A stretch of DNA of 45,058 bases from Clostridia bacterium. Its GTDB lineage: Bacteria; Bacillota; Clostridia; Christensenellales; Borkfalkiaceae. Each line of letters begins with the position of its first letter. The first letter of the stretch is position 1. Below are positions 26,197-35,138 of this stretch, piece after piece. Made by a program: the position numbers and the translations under genes. The stretch covers positions 1-45,058 of the forward strand of contig JAFTPE010000005.1 of NCBI GenBank assembly GCA_017463425.1. The letters are read 5' to 3'. The notes beneath the pieces were generated by a model. That model was not told the origin of the DNA, made no database searches, and worked only from the letters and a program-made list of their open reading frames with translations.

Positions 26197-26745
26197 TTAC
26201 AATTCTACGCAATCGAAAATTCCGCCCGTTTCCAAATCTTTCCAATACAATACGCCGTCTTCGAAAAGAATATACGAATGGGGCGTTTCGTCCTTAGGCA
26301 GAGCCGCCGAACCGCAATTTGCATACAGCGCGCCGTTTTCCAACACTCGGTTGCAAGGCGTATGAAAATGCCCGTTGAAAAGCACGTCGTTTTTTCCAAT
26401 CGTGGGGGGCAGGTCTGCGTTGAACAAGTGTCCGTGGGTTAAAAACAGGGTGTGGCCGTTTGCGTCGATTAAGGCGTAATCTGCCATCATAGGGAAGTCG
26501 AGCACCATTTGGTCGACTTCGCTGTCGCAATTTCCGCGCACGCACGTCAATTTCTCTTTTATCGCGTTTAACATAGCAAACACTTCTTTCGGAGCGTACT
26601 CGTCAGGGAAATCGTTGCGCGGGCCGTGATAGAGCAAATCGCCGAGTAAAATTAACCGTTCCGCGCCCTCGCTTTCAAACGCCGAAAGCAGTTCTTTACA
26701 CCAATACGCCGAACCGTGAATATCCGAAGCAATGACAAATTTCAT
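26197..26745 (-). CDS. yfcE: YfcE-type metallophosphodiesterase
   Basis: A 182-residue calcineurin-like phosphodiesterase. The metal-binding motifs run in order: SDIHG (8-12), GDLLYHGPRN (~35), GNCDSE (~72), THGH (~105) and GHFHTP (~125). The length and motif spacing match YfcE, which hydrolyses phosphodiester model substrates; the physiological substrate is unsettled. GGAG precedes the ATG. It follows the MDR gene by 15 nt on the same strand, so the two are probably cotranscribed. Confidence 0.9.
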   Translation of the reverse strand: MKFVIASDIHGSAYWCKELLSAFESEGAERLILLGDLLYHGPRNDFPDEYAPKEVFAMLNAIKEKLTCVRGNCDSEVDQMVLDFPMMADYALIDANGHTLFLTHGHLFNADLPPTIGKNDVLFNGHFHTPCNRVLENGALYANCGSAALPKDETPHSYILFEDGVLYWKDLETGGIFDCVEL

Positions 26746-26760
26746 ATTCTTTCTCCGATT

Positions 26761-27759
26761 TTAGAAAATAAATTTGATAATATCGATTTGTTCGGGCAAA
26801 TTTGCGCCGCTGCCGTACAAATTGGCGTAATTTGCCATAATTTCCCCCAGTTCTTCTTCCCGATAACTCTTGATAGGAAATTCCGAGAAGTTGACGGCTT
26901 TGTTCGCAAGCAAGTTGATTGCGGTGGAAACAAATTCGCGGCTTTCGGTGATGCCTTTTATCGTTACGTTGTTTTTGAGTGCGTATTCCAAATTGACGTG
27001 CAAACTCTTGCCCATAAGCGAACAAAAAGCCACGTACGCATCCCGTTTTACGAGGGGGAATAACACCGACGGTTCGCAACGGTTGGCAAACGCCAAATAT
27101 ACTGCGCCGTCCGCCATTTTTCCGCCCGTAACGTTCATTACGTTTTCTTTCAAAGTGTCGTCATTGGGGAAAGTATAATAAATACCGCTCTTTTTCGCGC
27201 GCGCAAGGCGTTCTGCGTTGTTGTCTGCAAGAATAGGCACGGCGCGGTGATAAATCAAGATTTGGCAAAGGATATTGCCGTACAATCCGCCGCCAAGGAC
27301 GAGAATATGCTGACCTACGCGGACGTGCATTTCGTCCACGACGTGTTCTGCCATAGCGATAGCGTCGATTAAAAACGCCGCCTCGTCGGTTACGGACGTA
27401 GGCAGGGAATATACGTTGTCTACACCAGCCAAAACGAAGTCGCGGTAAAATCCGTCCACCGTTTCACCGGCGATACGCAAACCGTCAGGGGCGCATTCGT
27501 CCTCCGTAACGCCTGCAAGATAGACGCGTTCGCCTTTTTTCACGAAAGAATCCTCGTTCGCCTCCGTTACCTGACCGATTGCAAATCTGCCGGGGATAAA
27601 AGGCGCTTTCACCTTGATTGCGCCCGAATACACCGCAACGTCGGGTTCGGAGAGCAACGCTTTGGTTACCTTCACCTTGACTTTTTCTTCCGTCAATTTC
27701 AAATCGGGCGCGGTAACGTGTTGTAAATTGTGGGGATACGCAAGTTGCCAAACTTTCAT
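26761..27759 (-). CDS. Zinc-less medium-chain dehydrogenase-like protein
   Basis: 332 residues with the MDR architecture: GroES-like N-terminal fold (PGRFAIGQV near 55) and Rossmann domain (LVLGGGLYGNILCQIL near 165). The usual catalytic zinc ligands are missing: the CGSD position reads SEPD and the GHE position reads GRF. The structural four-Cys loop is absent too. It may be an NAD(P)-dependent reductase of a zinc-free branch or a catalytically altered paralogue. The ATG at 27759 gives MKVWQLAYP and has AAGGA upstream; an upstream frame extension is non-homologous. It is the first gene of an operon with the YfcE homologue. Confidence 0.72.
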   Translation of the reverse strand: MKVWQLAYPHNLQHVTAPDLKLTEEKVKVKVTKALLSEPDVAVYSGAIKVKAPFIPGRFAIGQVTEANEDSFVKKGERVYLAGVTEDECAPDGLRIAGETVDGFYRDFVLAGVDNVYSLPTSVTDEAAFLIDAIAMAEHVVDEMHVRVGQHILVLGGGLYGNILCQILIYHRAVPILADNNAERLARAKKSGIYYTFPNDDTLKENVMNVTGGKMADGAVYLAFANRCEPSVLFPLVKRDAYVAFCSLMGKSLHVNLEYALKNNVTIKGITESREFVSTAINLLANKAVNFSEFPIKSYREEELGEIMANYANLYGSGANLPEQIDIIKFIF

Positions 27760-27893
27760 AAAAAGAGTTTCCTTCATATTCATTCGCGCGGGAATTTGAC
27801 GTGAAAAACAGCCTGTCATAGCGCGAACAAGATAAGTATAACGCATTTTCGTGAAATTTGCAACTATTTTTTACAAATTCGAGGCAAAAACAG

Positions 27894-27922
27894 TTGACGG
27901 CGATAAAAAAAAGCGTTATAAT
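27894..27922 (+). promoter_or_regulatory. Promoter of rpmE
   Basis: TTGACG, 17-nt spacer, TATAAT, about 40 nt before the start. Confidence 0.7.
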
Positions 27923-27964
27923 TGGGGAGCATAGAAAAAGAAACTAACAGCGAGGTGAAAAACA

Positions 27965-28168
27965 ATGAAGGCTGATATTCATCCCAAATATCACGAAGTA
28001 ACTGTAACTTGCGCTTGTGGAGCTACTTTCAAAACCGGCACGACCAAAGAAGGCGACGTAATGAAAGTGGATATTTGCAGCAACTGCCATCCTTTCTTCA
28101 CGGGCAAGCAAAAGTTGGTTGATACCGGTGGACGTGTCGATAAATTCAAGAAAAGATACGGTTTATAA
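27965..28168 (+). CDS. rpmE: Ribosomal protein bL31, zinc-binding type
   Basis: 67 residues of the 50S subunit. It begins [19 protein letters not shown] and has the zinc ligands CAC near 16-18 and CSNC near 37-40, so it is the Cys-containing form rather than the zinc-free paralogue. SD GAGGTG precedes the ATG. A strong terminator follows 15 nt after the stop, but the gene order rpmE, yqhQ/prmC, prfA is the one usual in Firmicutes. Confidence 0.96.
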   Translation: MKADIHPKYHEVTVTCACGATFKTGTTKEGDVMKVDICSNCHPFFTGKQKLVDTGGRVDKFKKRYGL

Positions 28169-28182
28169 TGGTAAAACCCGAA

Positions 28183-28220
28183 AAGGCTTTAAGATCGCGT
28201 ATCTTAAAGCCTTCTTTTTT
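28183..28220 (+). terminator. Terminator after rpmE
   Basis: A perfect 13-bp stem AAGGCTTTAAGAT/ATCTTAAAGCCTT, then CTTTTTT. Confidence 0.9.
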
Positions 28221-28260
28221 GTCAAGCGGCTGTATAAAGCGGCTTTATATAAGGAAAATT

Positions 28261-30099
28261 ATGAAATCGAATAAAAAGAAAAAAACTACTTATATCGGCG
28301 GTCAAGCGGTGATGGAAGGGGTAATGATGCGCGGCAAGTTGGCTATGGCGACGGCTGTGCGCGACCCCGAAGGCGCGATTCAGGTGGAATCGGAACGCTT
28401 GACGCCTCCCGAACAACAAAATCCGTTTTTCCGTTTGCCGTTCGTGCGCGGCGTGGTGAGTTTCGTCCGTTCTTTGATTGACGGAAACCGAGTATTGCTC
28501 CGCAGCGCAGACGTCGTGATGCCCGAAGAAGTGGACGAGAAAACCCGTACCAAAGCGGATAAATGGCTGGCAGAGGAAAGAAAAATCGACAAACAGGGCA
28601 TTTTCAACGGTATAGCCACGGTGCTTGGCGTAGTGTTGGCTCTTGCGATTTTTATCGCATTGCCGCAATTTTTAACCAGCTTTTTGCCTTTCGACAAAAC
28701 CAGCGCGGGATTGGACGGCTTGTGGTTCAATCTATTAGAGGGCGGAATCCGTTTGTTGATTTTTACGGCGTATATATTATTGATATCCCTAATTCCCTCC
28801 CTCAAACGCGTGTTTATGTGCCACGGCGCAGAACACAAAACCATCACTTGTTTCGAGCAGGGCAAAGAACTGACGGTGGAAAACGTCCGCGGCTGTTCGC
28901 GTGTGCACGACCGTTGCGGTACGACGTTTTTATTTTTGGTAATGATTGTCAGTATTCTCGTTTTCTCGCTGGTCAACATAGTCGTAGTGCAATTTCTGTA
29001 CACAGGCGACGACAGATTGGACAATTTGATTCGTTTCTTGTTTAAAATCTTGTTATTGCCCGTTGTGGCAGGCGTGTCGTATGAAATTTTACGACTGCTC
29101 GCGAAAACCAAGAGCAAATTTTTCTATATTTTCAAAATTCCCGGTTTGCTGTTGCAACGTCTGACCACGCGCGAACCCGAGGACGGTATGATTGAATGCG
29201 CAATCACCGCTTTTAAAACGGTGCTTGCTATGGACAACGACCCGACTGTTCCCGAACGGGTTTTCCCCGTCGCAGGAAAAATGAGCGCGCTACTCAAAAG
29301 CACCAAACGCCGTTTTGCCAGCGCGAATATCGAGGAGGACGAGGCGGAATGGATTTTCGCTTTGGTTTTGGATATCCCCAAAAGCACGGTCGCGACGGAA
29401 GAACGTATCTTACAACTGCCCAAAGTAAAAGAAATCCTCAAAATCGCAGACGAACGTTTGACGGGCAGACCGCTTTGGTATATTATCGGCGACACCGATT
29501 TTTGCGGATATAAAATCAAAGTGGACGAACGCGTGTTGATTCCCCGTCCCGAAACGGAAGAAATGGCAATAATGGCGTTCAACGCAACGGAAGAGGGCAA
29601 CCATGTATTAGACCTTTGCACGGGCAGCGGCGCAATCGCTATTGCGATGTATAAAGAAGCGGAAAAAGCCAACCGCAAAATCAAAGTAACGGCAACGGAT
29701 ATCAGCGAGGCGGCGTTGGAACTTGCGAAAGAAAACGCAGAGGCAAACCGCGCGGACGTTCTGTTTGTACAATCCGACTTGTTTTCGCGGATTCGTGGCA
29801 AATTCGACGTAATCGTAACCAATCCCCCGTATATCCCGTCGTCGGAAATCCCGACTTTGCAACGCGAAGTGCGCGATCACGAACCGATTTTGGCGTTGGA
29901 CGGTGGCGCGGATGGAATGGATTATTATCGCCGTATCGCGGCAGAATCGCCCAAATACCTTAACCATGGCGGCTCGCTGATTATGGAAGTCGGCGACGGC
30001 GAGGCGGCGGAAGTTGCAAAAATGTTCAAAGGCGATTGTTACAGCATTATCGTGCAGGATTTCAACGGCAAAGATCGTTACGTAAAAATCGTTATGTAA
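28261..30099 (+). CDS. prmC: Fusion of YqhQ (DUF1385) and PrmC
   Basis: 612 residues. Residues 1 to ~300 are a YqhQ/DUF1385 membrane protein (IGGQAVMEGVMMRG at the start, LRS..V helices, CHGAEHKTITCFE and RVHDRCGTTFLF in the middle, four or five membrane helices). Residues ~325-612 are PrmC: helical N-domain, then IPRPETEEM, the SAM loop LDLCTGSGAIAIA and the catalytic VTNPPYIPSSE. PrmC methylates the glutamine of the GGQ motif in release factors, and prfA follows 70 nt downstream. YqhQ's role is not settled. Fusion would tether the methyltransferase to the membrane. The ATG at 28261 has AAGG upstream and begins the homologous region. Confidence 0.9.
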   Translation: MKSNKKKKTTYIGGQAVMEGVMMRGKLAMATAVRDPEGAIQVESERLTPPEQQNPFFRLPFVRGVVSFVRSLIDGNRVLLRSADVVMPEEVDEKTRTKADKWLAEERKIDKQGIFNGIATVLGVVLALAIFIALPQFLTSFLPFDKTSAGLDGLWFNLLEGGIRLLIFTAYILLISLIPSLKRVFMCHGAEHKTITCFEQGKELTVENVRGCSRVHDRCGTTFLFLVMIVSILVFSLVNIVVVQFLYTGDDRLDNLIRFLFKILLLPVVAGVSYEILRLLAKTKSKFFYIFKIPGLLLQRLTTREPEDGMIECAITAFKTVLAMDNDPTVPERVFPVAGKMSALLKSTKRRFASANIEEDEAEWIFALVLDIPKSTVATEERILQLPKVKEILKIADERLTGRPLWYIIGDTDFCGYKIKVDERVLIPRPETEEMAIMAFNATEEGNHVLDLCTGSGAIAIAMYKEAEKANRKIKVTATDISEAALELAKENAEANRADVLFVQSDLFSRIRGKFDVIVTNPPYIPSSEIPTLQREVRDHEPILALDGGADGMDYYRRIAAESPKYLNHGGSLIMEVGDGEAAEVAKMFKGDCYSIIVQDFNGKDRYVKIVM

Positions 30100-30120
30100 C
30101 CAAAAAATTGAAAAATTCGT

Positions 30121-30144
30121 ACAGCCACCCGAAAGAGTGGCTGT
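30121..30144 (+). other. Hairpin between prmC and prfA
   Basis: ACAGCCAC-CCGAAAGA-GTGGCTGT is a perfect 8-bp stem without a following T-run, so it is an intercistronic hairpin (processing or weak attenuation) rather than a typical terminator. Confidence 0.5.
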
Positions 30145-30169
30145 AAAATTCTGAAAAAGGAAAACCACA

Positions 30170-31243
30170 ATGTTTAAGAAATTGGACGACATCAAAAAAC
30201 GCTACGAATTTTTATCCGAAAAACTTTCCGATTCCGCCGTCATCGCAGACATGGGTACGTGGCAGCGGTATTCTAAGGAGCAATCCGAACTAACGGAAAC
30301 GGTGGAAAAATATGCCGAATATCAGCGCGTGGAACAGGAAATGACGGACGCATTCGCGCTCGCGGAAACGGAAACGGACGCGGAAATGAGAAAAATGCTC
30401 ACGGACGAGGGCTACGATTGCAAAAATCGCCTCGCCGCGATAAAAGACGAGTTAAAAATTCTGTTGTTGCCTAAGGACAAAAACGACGAACGCGGCTGCA
30501 TTTTAGAAATCCGCGCCGGCACAGGCGGTGAGGAAGCGGCTCTTTTCGCAGGCGAACTTTGCCGAATGTACCAAAACTATTGCGCGGCGCACCGTTTGCG
30601 CGTGGAGGAAATCGACGTCAACGCAACCGAACTTGGCGGAGTCAAAGAAGCGGTGTACAATGTAACGGGCGCAGGCGCGTACAAATTATTGAAATACGAA
30701 AGCGGCGTTCACCGCGTTCAACGCGTACCTGCCACCGAGACACAAGGCAGAATCCACACTTCGGCGGCGACGGTGGCGGTGCTTCCCGAGGCGGAAGAAG
30801 TGGAAGTGGAAATCAACGACAAGGATATAAGAATCGACATTTTCCATTCGGGCGGCGCAGGCGGTCAAAACGTAAACAAAGTCGCGTCTGCCGTTCGGAT
30901 TACGCATTTCCCGACGGGGATAGTGGTTACTTGCCAGGACGAACGTTCGCAACTGAAAAACAAAGAACGCGCGTTTAAAGTGTTGCGTTCGCGCGTGTAT
31001 GATTTTTATAACGGTCAGAATGCCAAAGCGCGCGAGGAAAACCGTCGCAGTATGGTCGGCACGGGCGACAGGAGCGAGCGTATCCGCACCTACAATTTCC
31101 CCCAAAGCCGCGTAACCGACCACAGAATCGGGCTGAGTCAATACAATTTAGACGCGTTTATCGCGGGGGATATCGACAGTATGGTAGAGGCGTTGACGAT
31201 AGCGGACCGTGAGGCTCTCTTGTCGGGCGAATCGGAAATATAA
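30170..31243 (+). CDS. prfA: Peptide chain release factor 1
   Basis: 357 residues. It recognises UAA and UAG and triggers peptide release. The tripeptide anticodon is PAT (RVPATETQGR, ~183), diagnostic for RF1 rather than RF2 (SPF). The catalytic GGQ is in HSGGAGGQNVNKV (~225). The N-terminal helical domain spans ~1-100. PrmC, which methylates this GGQ glutamine, is directly upstream. Presence of an intact RF1 argues that UAG is still a stop in this organism, which matters for the TAG in serS. Confidence 0.97.
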   Translation: MFKKLDDIKKRYEFLSEKLSDSAVIADMGTWQRYSKEQSELTETVEKYAEYQRVEQEMTDAFALAETETDAEMRKMLTDEGYDCKNRLAAIKDELKILLLPKDKNDERGCILEIRAGTGGEEAALFAGELCRMYQNYCAAHRLRVEEIDVNATELGGVKEAVYNVTGAGAYKLLKYESGVHRVQRVPATETQGRIHTSAATVAVLPEAEEVEVEINDKDIRIDIFHSGGAGGQNVNKVASAVRITHFPTGIVVTCQDERSQLKNKERAFKVLRSRVYDFYNGQNAKAREENRRSMVGTGDRSERIRTYNFPQSRVTDHRIGLSQYNLDAFIAGDIDSMVEALTIADREALLSGESEI

Positions 31244-31337
31244 TCAAAAAAAGTAACAAAATATATAAATATATAATAATATGGAAGGGTGTGGCGGAAA
31301 AATTGATAATGTAAGCACCCTTGTTATACGCCCACTT

Positions 31338-31373
31338 GTCATAGCGAGCGAACGAAGTGAGTCGAGTGTATCT
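31338..31373 (+). repeat. Single GTCATA-type repeat unit upstream of the GIY-YIG gene
   Basis: GTCATAGCGAGCGAACGAAG followed by TGAGTCGAGTGTATC is a diverged copy of the A-type unit found in the arrays at 31701, 35255 and 37119, in the same orientation. Confidence 0.6.
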
Positions 31374-31402
31374 GAAAAATAAAACCACAAAAGAGAACAA
31401 TA

Positions 31403-31687
31403 ATGCAATATTACGTTTATATTTTGACAAATAAATCCAATTCGGTATTGTATATTGGAATGACGAATGATTTAATTCGTCGTTTATACGAACATAAGGA
31501 AAAATTGATAGAGGGTTTTACGAAGAGATACAATATTGATAAATTAGTATATTATGAAACGACGAATGAGGTAGAAGTTGCGATTGAACGTGAAAAGCAA
31601 TTAAAGAAGTGGTCGAGAAAGAAAAAAGAATGGCTCATTCAAATAAATAATCCCGATTGGCTTGATTTGAGCTTGAATTTTGAATGA
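31403..31687 (+). CDS. Small GIY-YIG domain protein
   Basis: 94 residues, essentially one GIY-YIG nuclease fold: YVYILTNKSNSVLYIGMT carries the two signature strands, RRLYEHKEK contains the conserved arginine region, and AIEREKQLKKWSRKKK provides the metal-binding glutamate. Members of this UPF0213/YhbQ-like group are stand-alone; a role in DNA processing is assumed for some but not shown here. The gene is A/T-rich, ends in TGA, and is bracketed by repeat units of one family (one before, a large array after), which is suggestive of a link. Confidence 0.88.
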   Translation: MQYYVYILTNKSNSVLYIGMTNDLIRRLYEHKEKLIEGFTKRYNIDKLVYYETTNEVEVAIEREKQLKKWSRKKKEWLIQINNPDWLDLSLNFE

Positions 31688-31700
31688 ATAGTTTTTCCCT

Positions 31701-32042
31701 GTCATACCGAGCGAAGACGACATACGCCTACTTGTCATACCGATCGAAGACGGCATACGCCTACATGTCATACCGACCGAGCGAAGCGAGTGGAGCGTAT
31801 CCCGTTTTCTGTCATACCGAGCGTAGTCGAGGTATCCCCTCAATAAAGCGTATACGCAATAGATATCTCCACGCAGTTGCTGTGCAACTTTGGTCGATAT
31901 GACACTTGGTTCTGTCATACCGTTTTCATTCTATCATACCGACCGAAGACGACATACGCCTACATGTCATACCGACCGAGCGAAGCGAGTGGAGCGTATC
32001 CCGTTTTCCGTCATACCGAGCGTAGTCGAGGTATCTCTCTAC
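31701..32042 (+). repeat. Composite GTCATACC repeat array 1
   Basis: Contains units of four kinds: A (GTCATACCGACCGAGCGAAG...GTGGAG.GTATC), B (GTCATACCGAGCGTAG...GAGGTATC), C in inverse orientation (GATATCTCCACGCAG, GTTGC-TGT-GCAAC hairpin, GGTCGATATGAC), and D (GTCATACCGACCGAAGACG...ACGCCTAC). About 1.5 composite units are present; spacing between B copies is 199 because of a small insertion. Confidence 0.85.
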
Positions 32043-32151
32043 AATAAATCATATCTCTTTCCCAAGCCTTACCACAATCCCCACAAAAAACCAAATAAAA
32101 AAAGAAAAAATAAAATTTTTTGCAGATTTTAAAAAAATATGCGTAAAAATG

Positions 32152-32180
32152 TTGACAAGATAAAAAAAAGGTGATATAAT
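32152..32180 (+). promoter_or_regulatory. Promoter of the Cys-repeat lipoprotein
   Basis: TTGACA, 17-nt spacer, TATAAT. Confidence 0.75.
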
Positions 32181-32186
32181 CAACAA

Positions 32187-32340
32187 TGTGATACAATCTA
32201 AACGGGTCGGGCGCAGTATGCCTTTGCGAAGATGCAGCACTCGTAATTCTACATAATTGCTACTGACCGCGAAGACCGCTATCACACTGGACGAGAGTCC
32301 AAAAGTAACTTATCACTTTATAAATTTTTTATTAATCGGA
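32187..32340 (+). promoter_or_regulatory. Structured 5' leader of the Cys-repeat lipoprotein
   Basis: TGTGATA (32187-32193) pairs with TATCACA (32280-32286), enclosing a ~85-nt domain with a GGTC/GACC stem. TGGAC-GAGA-GTCCA (32288-32301) follows. A second TATCAC (32311-32316) could compete for the 5' strand and lies next to an AAAGT/ACTTT stem and a T-run. No known riboswitch class recognised. Confidence 0.45.
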
Positions 32341-32348
32341 GGAGCTTT

Positions 32349-35138
32349 ATGAAGAAAATGAAGCGATTATTAGTGGCAATTTTAAGCGGTCTTACTGCTA
32401 TCGCTTGTATTGCAGGGGTTTCTGCTTGTAAGAACTCTGCAGACAAGAACAGCAGCGAAGACAAAGCCCCTGTTGATAGCAGTGTTCCTTCTACGGACAT
32501 TAATATCAATTTTGGGGGAGATCCTGTAGTTTGCGTACATGATTACAGCGTAGTATACGACGAAATGGCGCCTACCTGCGACGAAGACGGCTTTAAAGAT
32601 ATGGGTTGTTCTAAGTGCGGCGTAGAAAAACATATTACTGTTAAAGCGCTTGGTCATAACTATGGCGACGCAAAGTGCGGTGACGGCAAAGTAGAATGTG
32701 CGAATGCTTGTGGAGAATCGAAGGACTTTACGGCACACGCATTCACGAATGCAACTTGTGATGCACCTGCTACCTGTGCTAACTGTGGCGAAACGAGAGG
32801 TGAAAAACTTGAACACGTGGCAGGCACTCCTGTAACGGAAAACTGCGTAACCACAGTAAAATGTACCAACTGTAGCGAAGTTTTGGAATCCAAAGCAGCT
32901 CATAAGATTGCATTTGCGTTTAGCACTGTAGGCACTGGCGCTAATGCTATTAATGCGTGGACTGTTGGTAAATACAATGTTCAGGTTACTACTGATTCTG
33001 CAACTGGAGCAAAATCCGTAGCGGCTACTTGTACCGTTGACGGTCTTAAAGATTTCAAAATTTGTACGGCTTGTGCTGAGGCATTTGCAGAAGCATATCA
33101 AGCAGAATCTATAGACAACGTAGTTGCTTGGAATAAGATGTCTGAGCTTGAAAAGGTTAACCTCATTGCTTCCAACGTTTACACGGAAGGCTATGAAGAA
33201 GCTAAGATCCCTGCAGGTCATACGATGGTAAACTACTTCAAGGCTGATGCGAATGACACTACTGCAGTAGTTAGCTCGTTGACGGCAAACGCAAAGGGCG
33301 AATTCATCGCTGCTAGTTGTACGACGAAAGGTCTTAAGAACTTCAAAGTTTGTGCAGTATGTAATGTACCTAGTGCTGGATATTCTTCGGATTTCGCTGT
33401 TATCGCAGATATGGTAACGCTTGATGCAGACGAAAATGCAGCAACTGAAAAGGTTCTTGTTACGGAAGGTTATGCTGAAGCGGTTACGGCTGCTCTTGGT
33501 CACGATTATGTAAATCCTGCTACAGGCAAAACTTCTTTCGTGGCTGGTTATGCGGCAACTTGTAAAGCTGAAGGTAAGACGGCAGCTTACACCTGCTATA
33601 GATGTAATGCAACTCAAACTGCATCGACGATTGCTAAGTTGCCTCACGATGGTGCTGTTAATAACACCGATACGGCTGTATCTGTAGAATTCAAGAATGC
33701 TGCTTCTAAGAAAGCTGCTTGTGGCAACATGAACTATTGTGGCGTTTGTCAAACTGAATGGGGTACTGTAGTAGACCACGTTAAGACTTATATGACTGAA
33801 AAGCCCGCTACCTGTACGACGGATGGTTATACCTCTTCTTCTTGGTATTGCTCTAAGTGTGATAAGGTTGAATATGTTTATAACTATGCGACTGGTCACA
33901 ATTTTGTAAATGGTATGTCTGTTGTTGAAACGGCTGCTACTTGTACGACGGATGGCTTGAATGCACATATCCTTTGCGCAAATGGTTGTGGTACGAAAGC
34001 GGTTGCTACAACGGCTAATGGTGTAACGACTTATGCGGTTAAGACGACTGCTGAACTTGTAAAGGCTCCTAAGACTGGTCATAAGATCGTTCTTACCGCT
34101 GGTGCAGAAGCTACGTTTGTAACGGGTGCAACGCTCCGTGATGCGTTGTTGAATGCGATTAGAAATCACGTTGCTGCTGCAACTACGAATAGCTGTAATT
34201 CTTTTGATACATCTGCTTATAAGTGTACGGTTTGTCAAGCATATACTCCTGCTGTAGGTCATGATGTTAACGCTCCTGGCGTATGGTATCTTGATGCGAT
34301 GGGTTATCCTGTAGCTTCTTCTGCTGCTGCTTATGTTGCAAATGGCGTATATTACGCAACAATTTCTGAAGTTCCCGCTAACCTTCAATCGGTTGCAGTT
34401 AAGGCTACGTTTAATGTAGGTGCTACGGTTGCTACCTGCTCGGCAGCTGCTAAGTGTAACCTTTGCCAAGTTGCTATTGGTGCGAATAAGTCTCATAACT
34501 TTATTACGAGTGCAACGGCTGATAAATATGCTCAATATTATGTGGCTGGTGTAGAAGCTACTTGTACGGCTGCAGGTCGTCGTGCATATTATGTATGTTC
34601 CAACAACTGTGGTGCGATTTCCGTAGACGGTTATAATGTAATGACGGCTAAGGATGCAAATGGTAATACTGTTAATGTAAATACGAACAATGCAGCTACC
34701 TATCTTGCGATTAAACCTCTTGACCATGTTTATGCAGATGTTGCTTGGACGAATGCAACCTGTACGGCTGATGGTCATAATGCACACAGAGTATGTGTTG
34801 ATTGTGGTGCAAAAGATGGTTATGTAGCAATTGCTAGACCTGCAACACATGCAAGCAATGCAACTGGTTCTTGCGCTGAATATGTAGTTTGTGATTGCGC
34901 TATTAAAGTTTGGGTTGATACCAACAATAATGGTGTAGTTGACGGAAGCGAAACAATTACTGGTTATGTAGGCTGTGGCGAAACGTTCAAGAACCCTAAC
35001 TATCAACCTAACAACCACGATTGGAACCAAGGTGAAGTTTGCCGTTCTTGCAATGCTCATCACACGCATGACATGACGAATGACGTAGATACCGACGGCA
35101 AGAAAGAATGTGCTGTTTGCGGTAAAGAAGAACAATAA
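32349..35138 (+). CDS. Large lipoprotein with about a dozen Cys-pair repeats
   Basis: A 929-residue surface protein of unknown function. The signal peptide and lipobox (IAGVSACKNS, Cys near 27) are followed by a Ser/Asp linker. From residue ~60 to the end, units of the form ATCTTDG...(Y/F)xCxxCG...H recur about 12-14 times (for example PTCDEDGFKDMGCSKCG, AATCKAEGKTAAYTCYRC, NATCTADGHNAHRVCVDC), so each may fold as a small metal- or disulfide-stabilised knuckle. Such Cys repeats occur in clostridial surface proteins. Codon usage is strongly biased (GCT, CTT and TCT favoured; TTA, CTA and TCA absent over more than 900 codons), unlike the neighbours, suggesting high expression. GGAGG SD. Flanked by its own promoter, leader and terminator. 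Confidence 0.8.
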   Translation: MKKMKRLLVAILSGLTAIACIAGVSACKNSADKNSSEDKAPVDSSVPSTDININFGGDPVVCVHDYSVVYDEMAPTCDEDGFKDMGCSKCGVEKHITVKALGHNYGDAKCGDGKVECANACGESKDFTAHAFTNATCDAPATCANCGETRGEKLEHVAGTPVTENCVTTVKCTNCSEVLESKAAHKIAFAFSTVGTGANAINAWTVGKYNVQVTTDSATGAKSVAATCTVDGLKDFKICTACAEAFAEAYQAESIDNVVAWNKMSELEKVNLIASNVYTEGYEEAKIPAGHTMVNYFKADANDTTAVVSSLTANAKGEFIAASCTTKGLKNFKVCAVCNVPSAGYSSDFAVIADMVTLDADENAATEKVLVTEGYAEAVTAALGHDYVNPATGKTSFVAGYAATCKAEGKTAAYTCYRCNATQTASTIAKLPHDGAVNNTDTAVSVEFKNAASKKAACGNMNYCGVCQTEWGTVVDHVKTYMTEKPATCTTDGYTSSSWYCSKCDKVEYVYNYATGHNFVNGMSVVETAATCTTDGLNAHILCANGCGTKAVATTANGVTTYAVKTTAELVKAPKTGHKIVLTAGAEATFVTGATLRDALLNAIRNHVAAATTNSCNSFDTSAYKCTVCQAYTPAVGHDVNAPGVWYLDAMGYPVASSAAAYVANGVYYATISEVPANLQSVAVKATFNVGATVATCSAAAKCNLCQVAIGANKSHNFITSATADKYAQYYVAGVEATCTAAGRRAYYVCSNNCGAISVDGYNVMTAKDANGNTVNVNTNNAATYLAIKPLDHVYADVAWTNATCTADGHNAHRVCVDCGAKDGYVAIARPATHASNATGSCAEYVVCDCAIKVWVDTNNNGVVDGSETITGYVGCGETFKNPNYQPNNHDWNQGEVCRSCNAHHTHDMTNDVDTDGKKECAVCGKEEQ

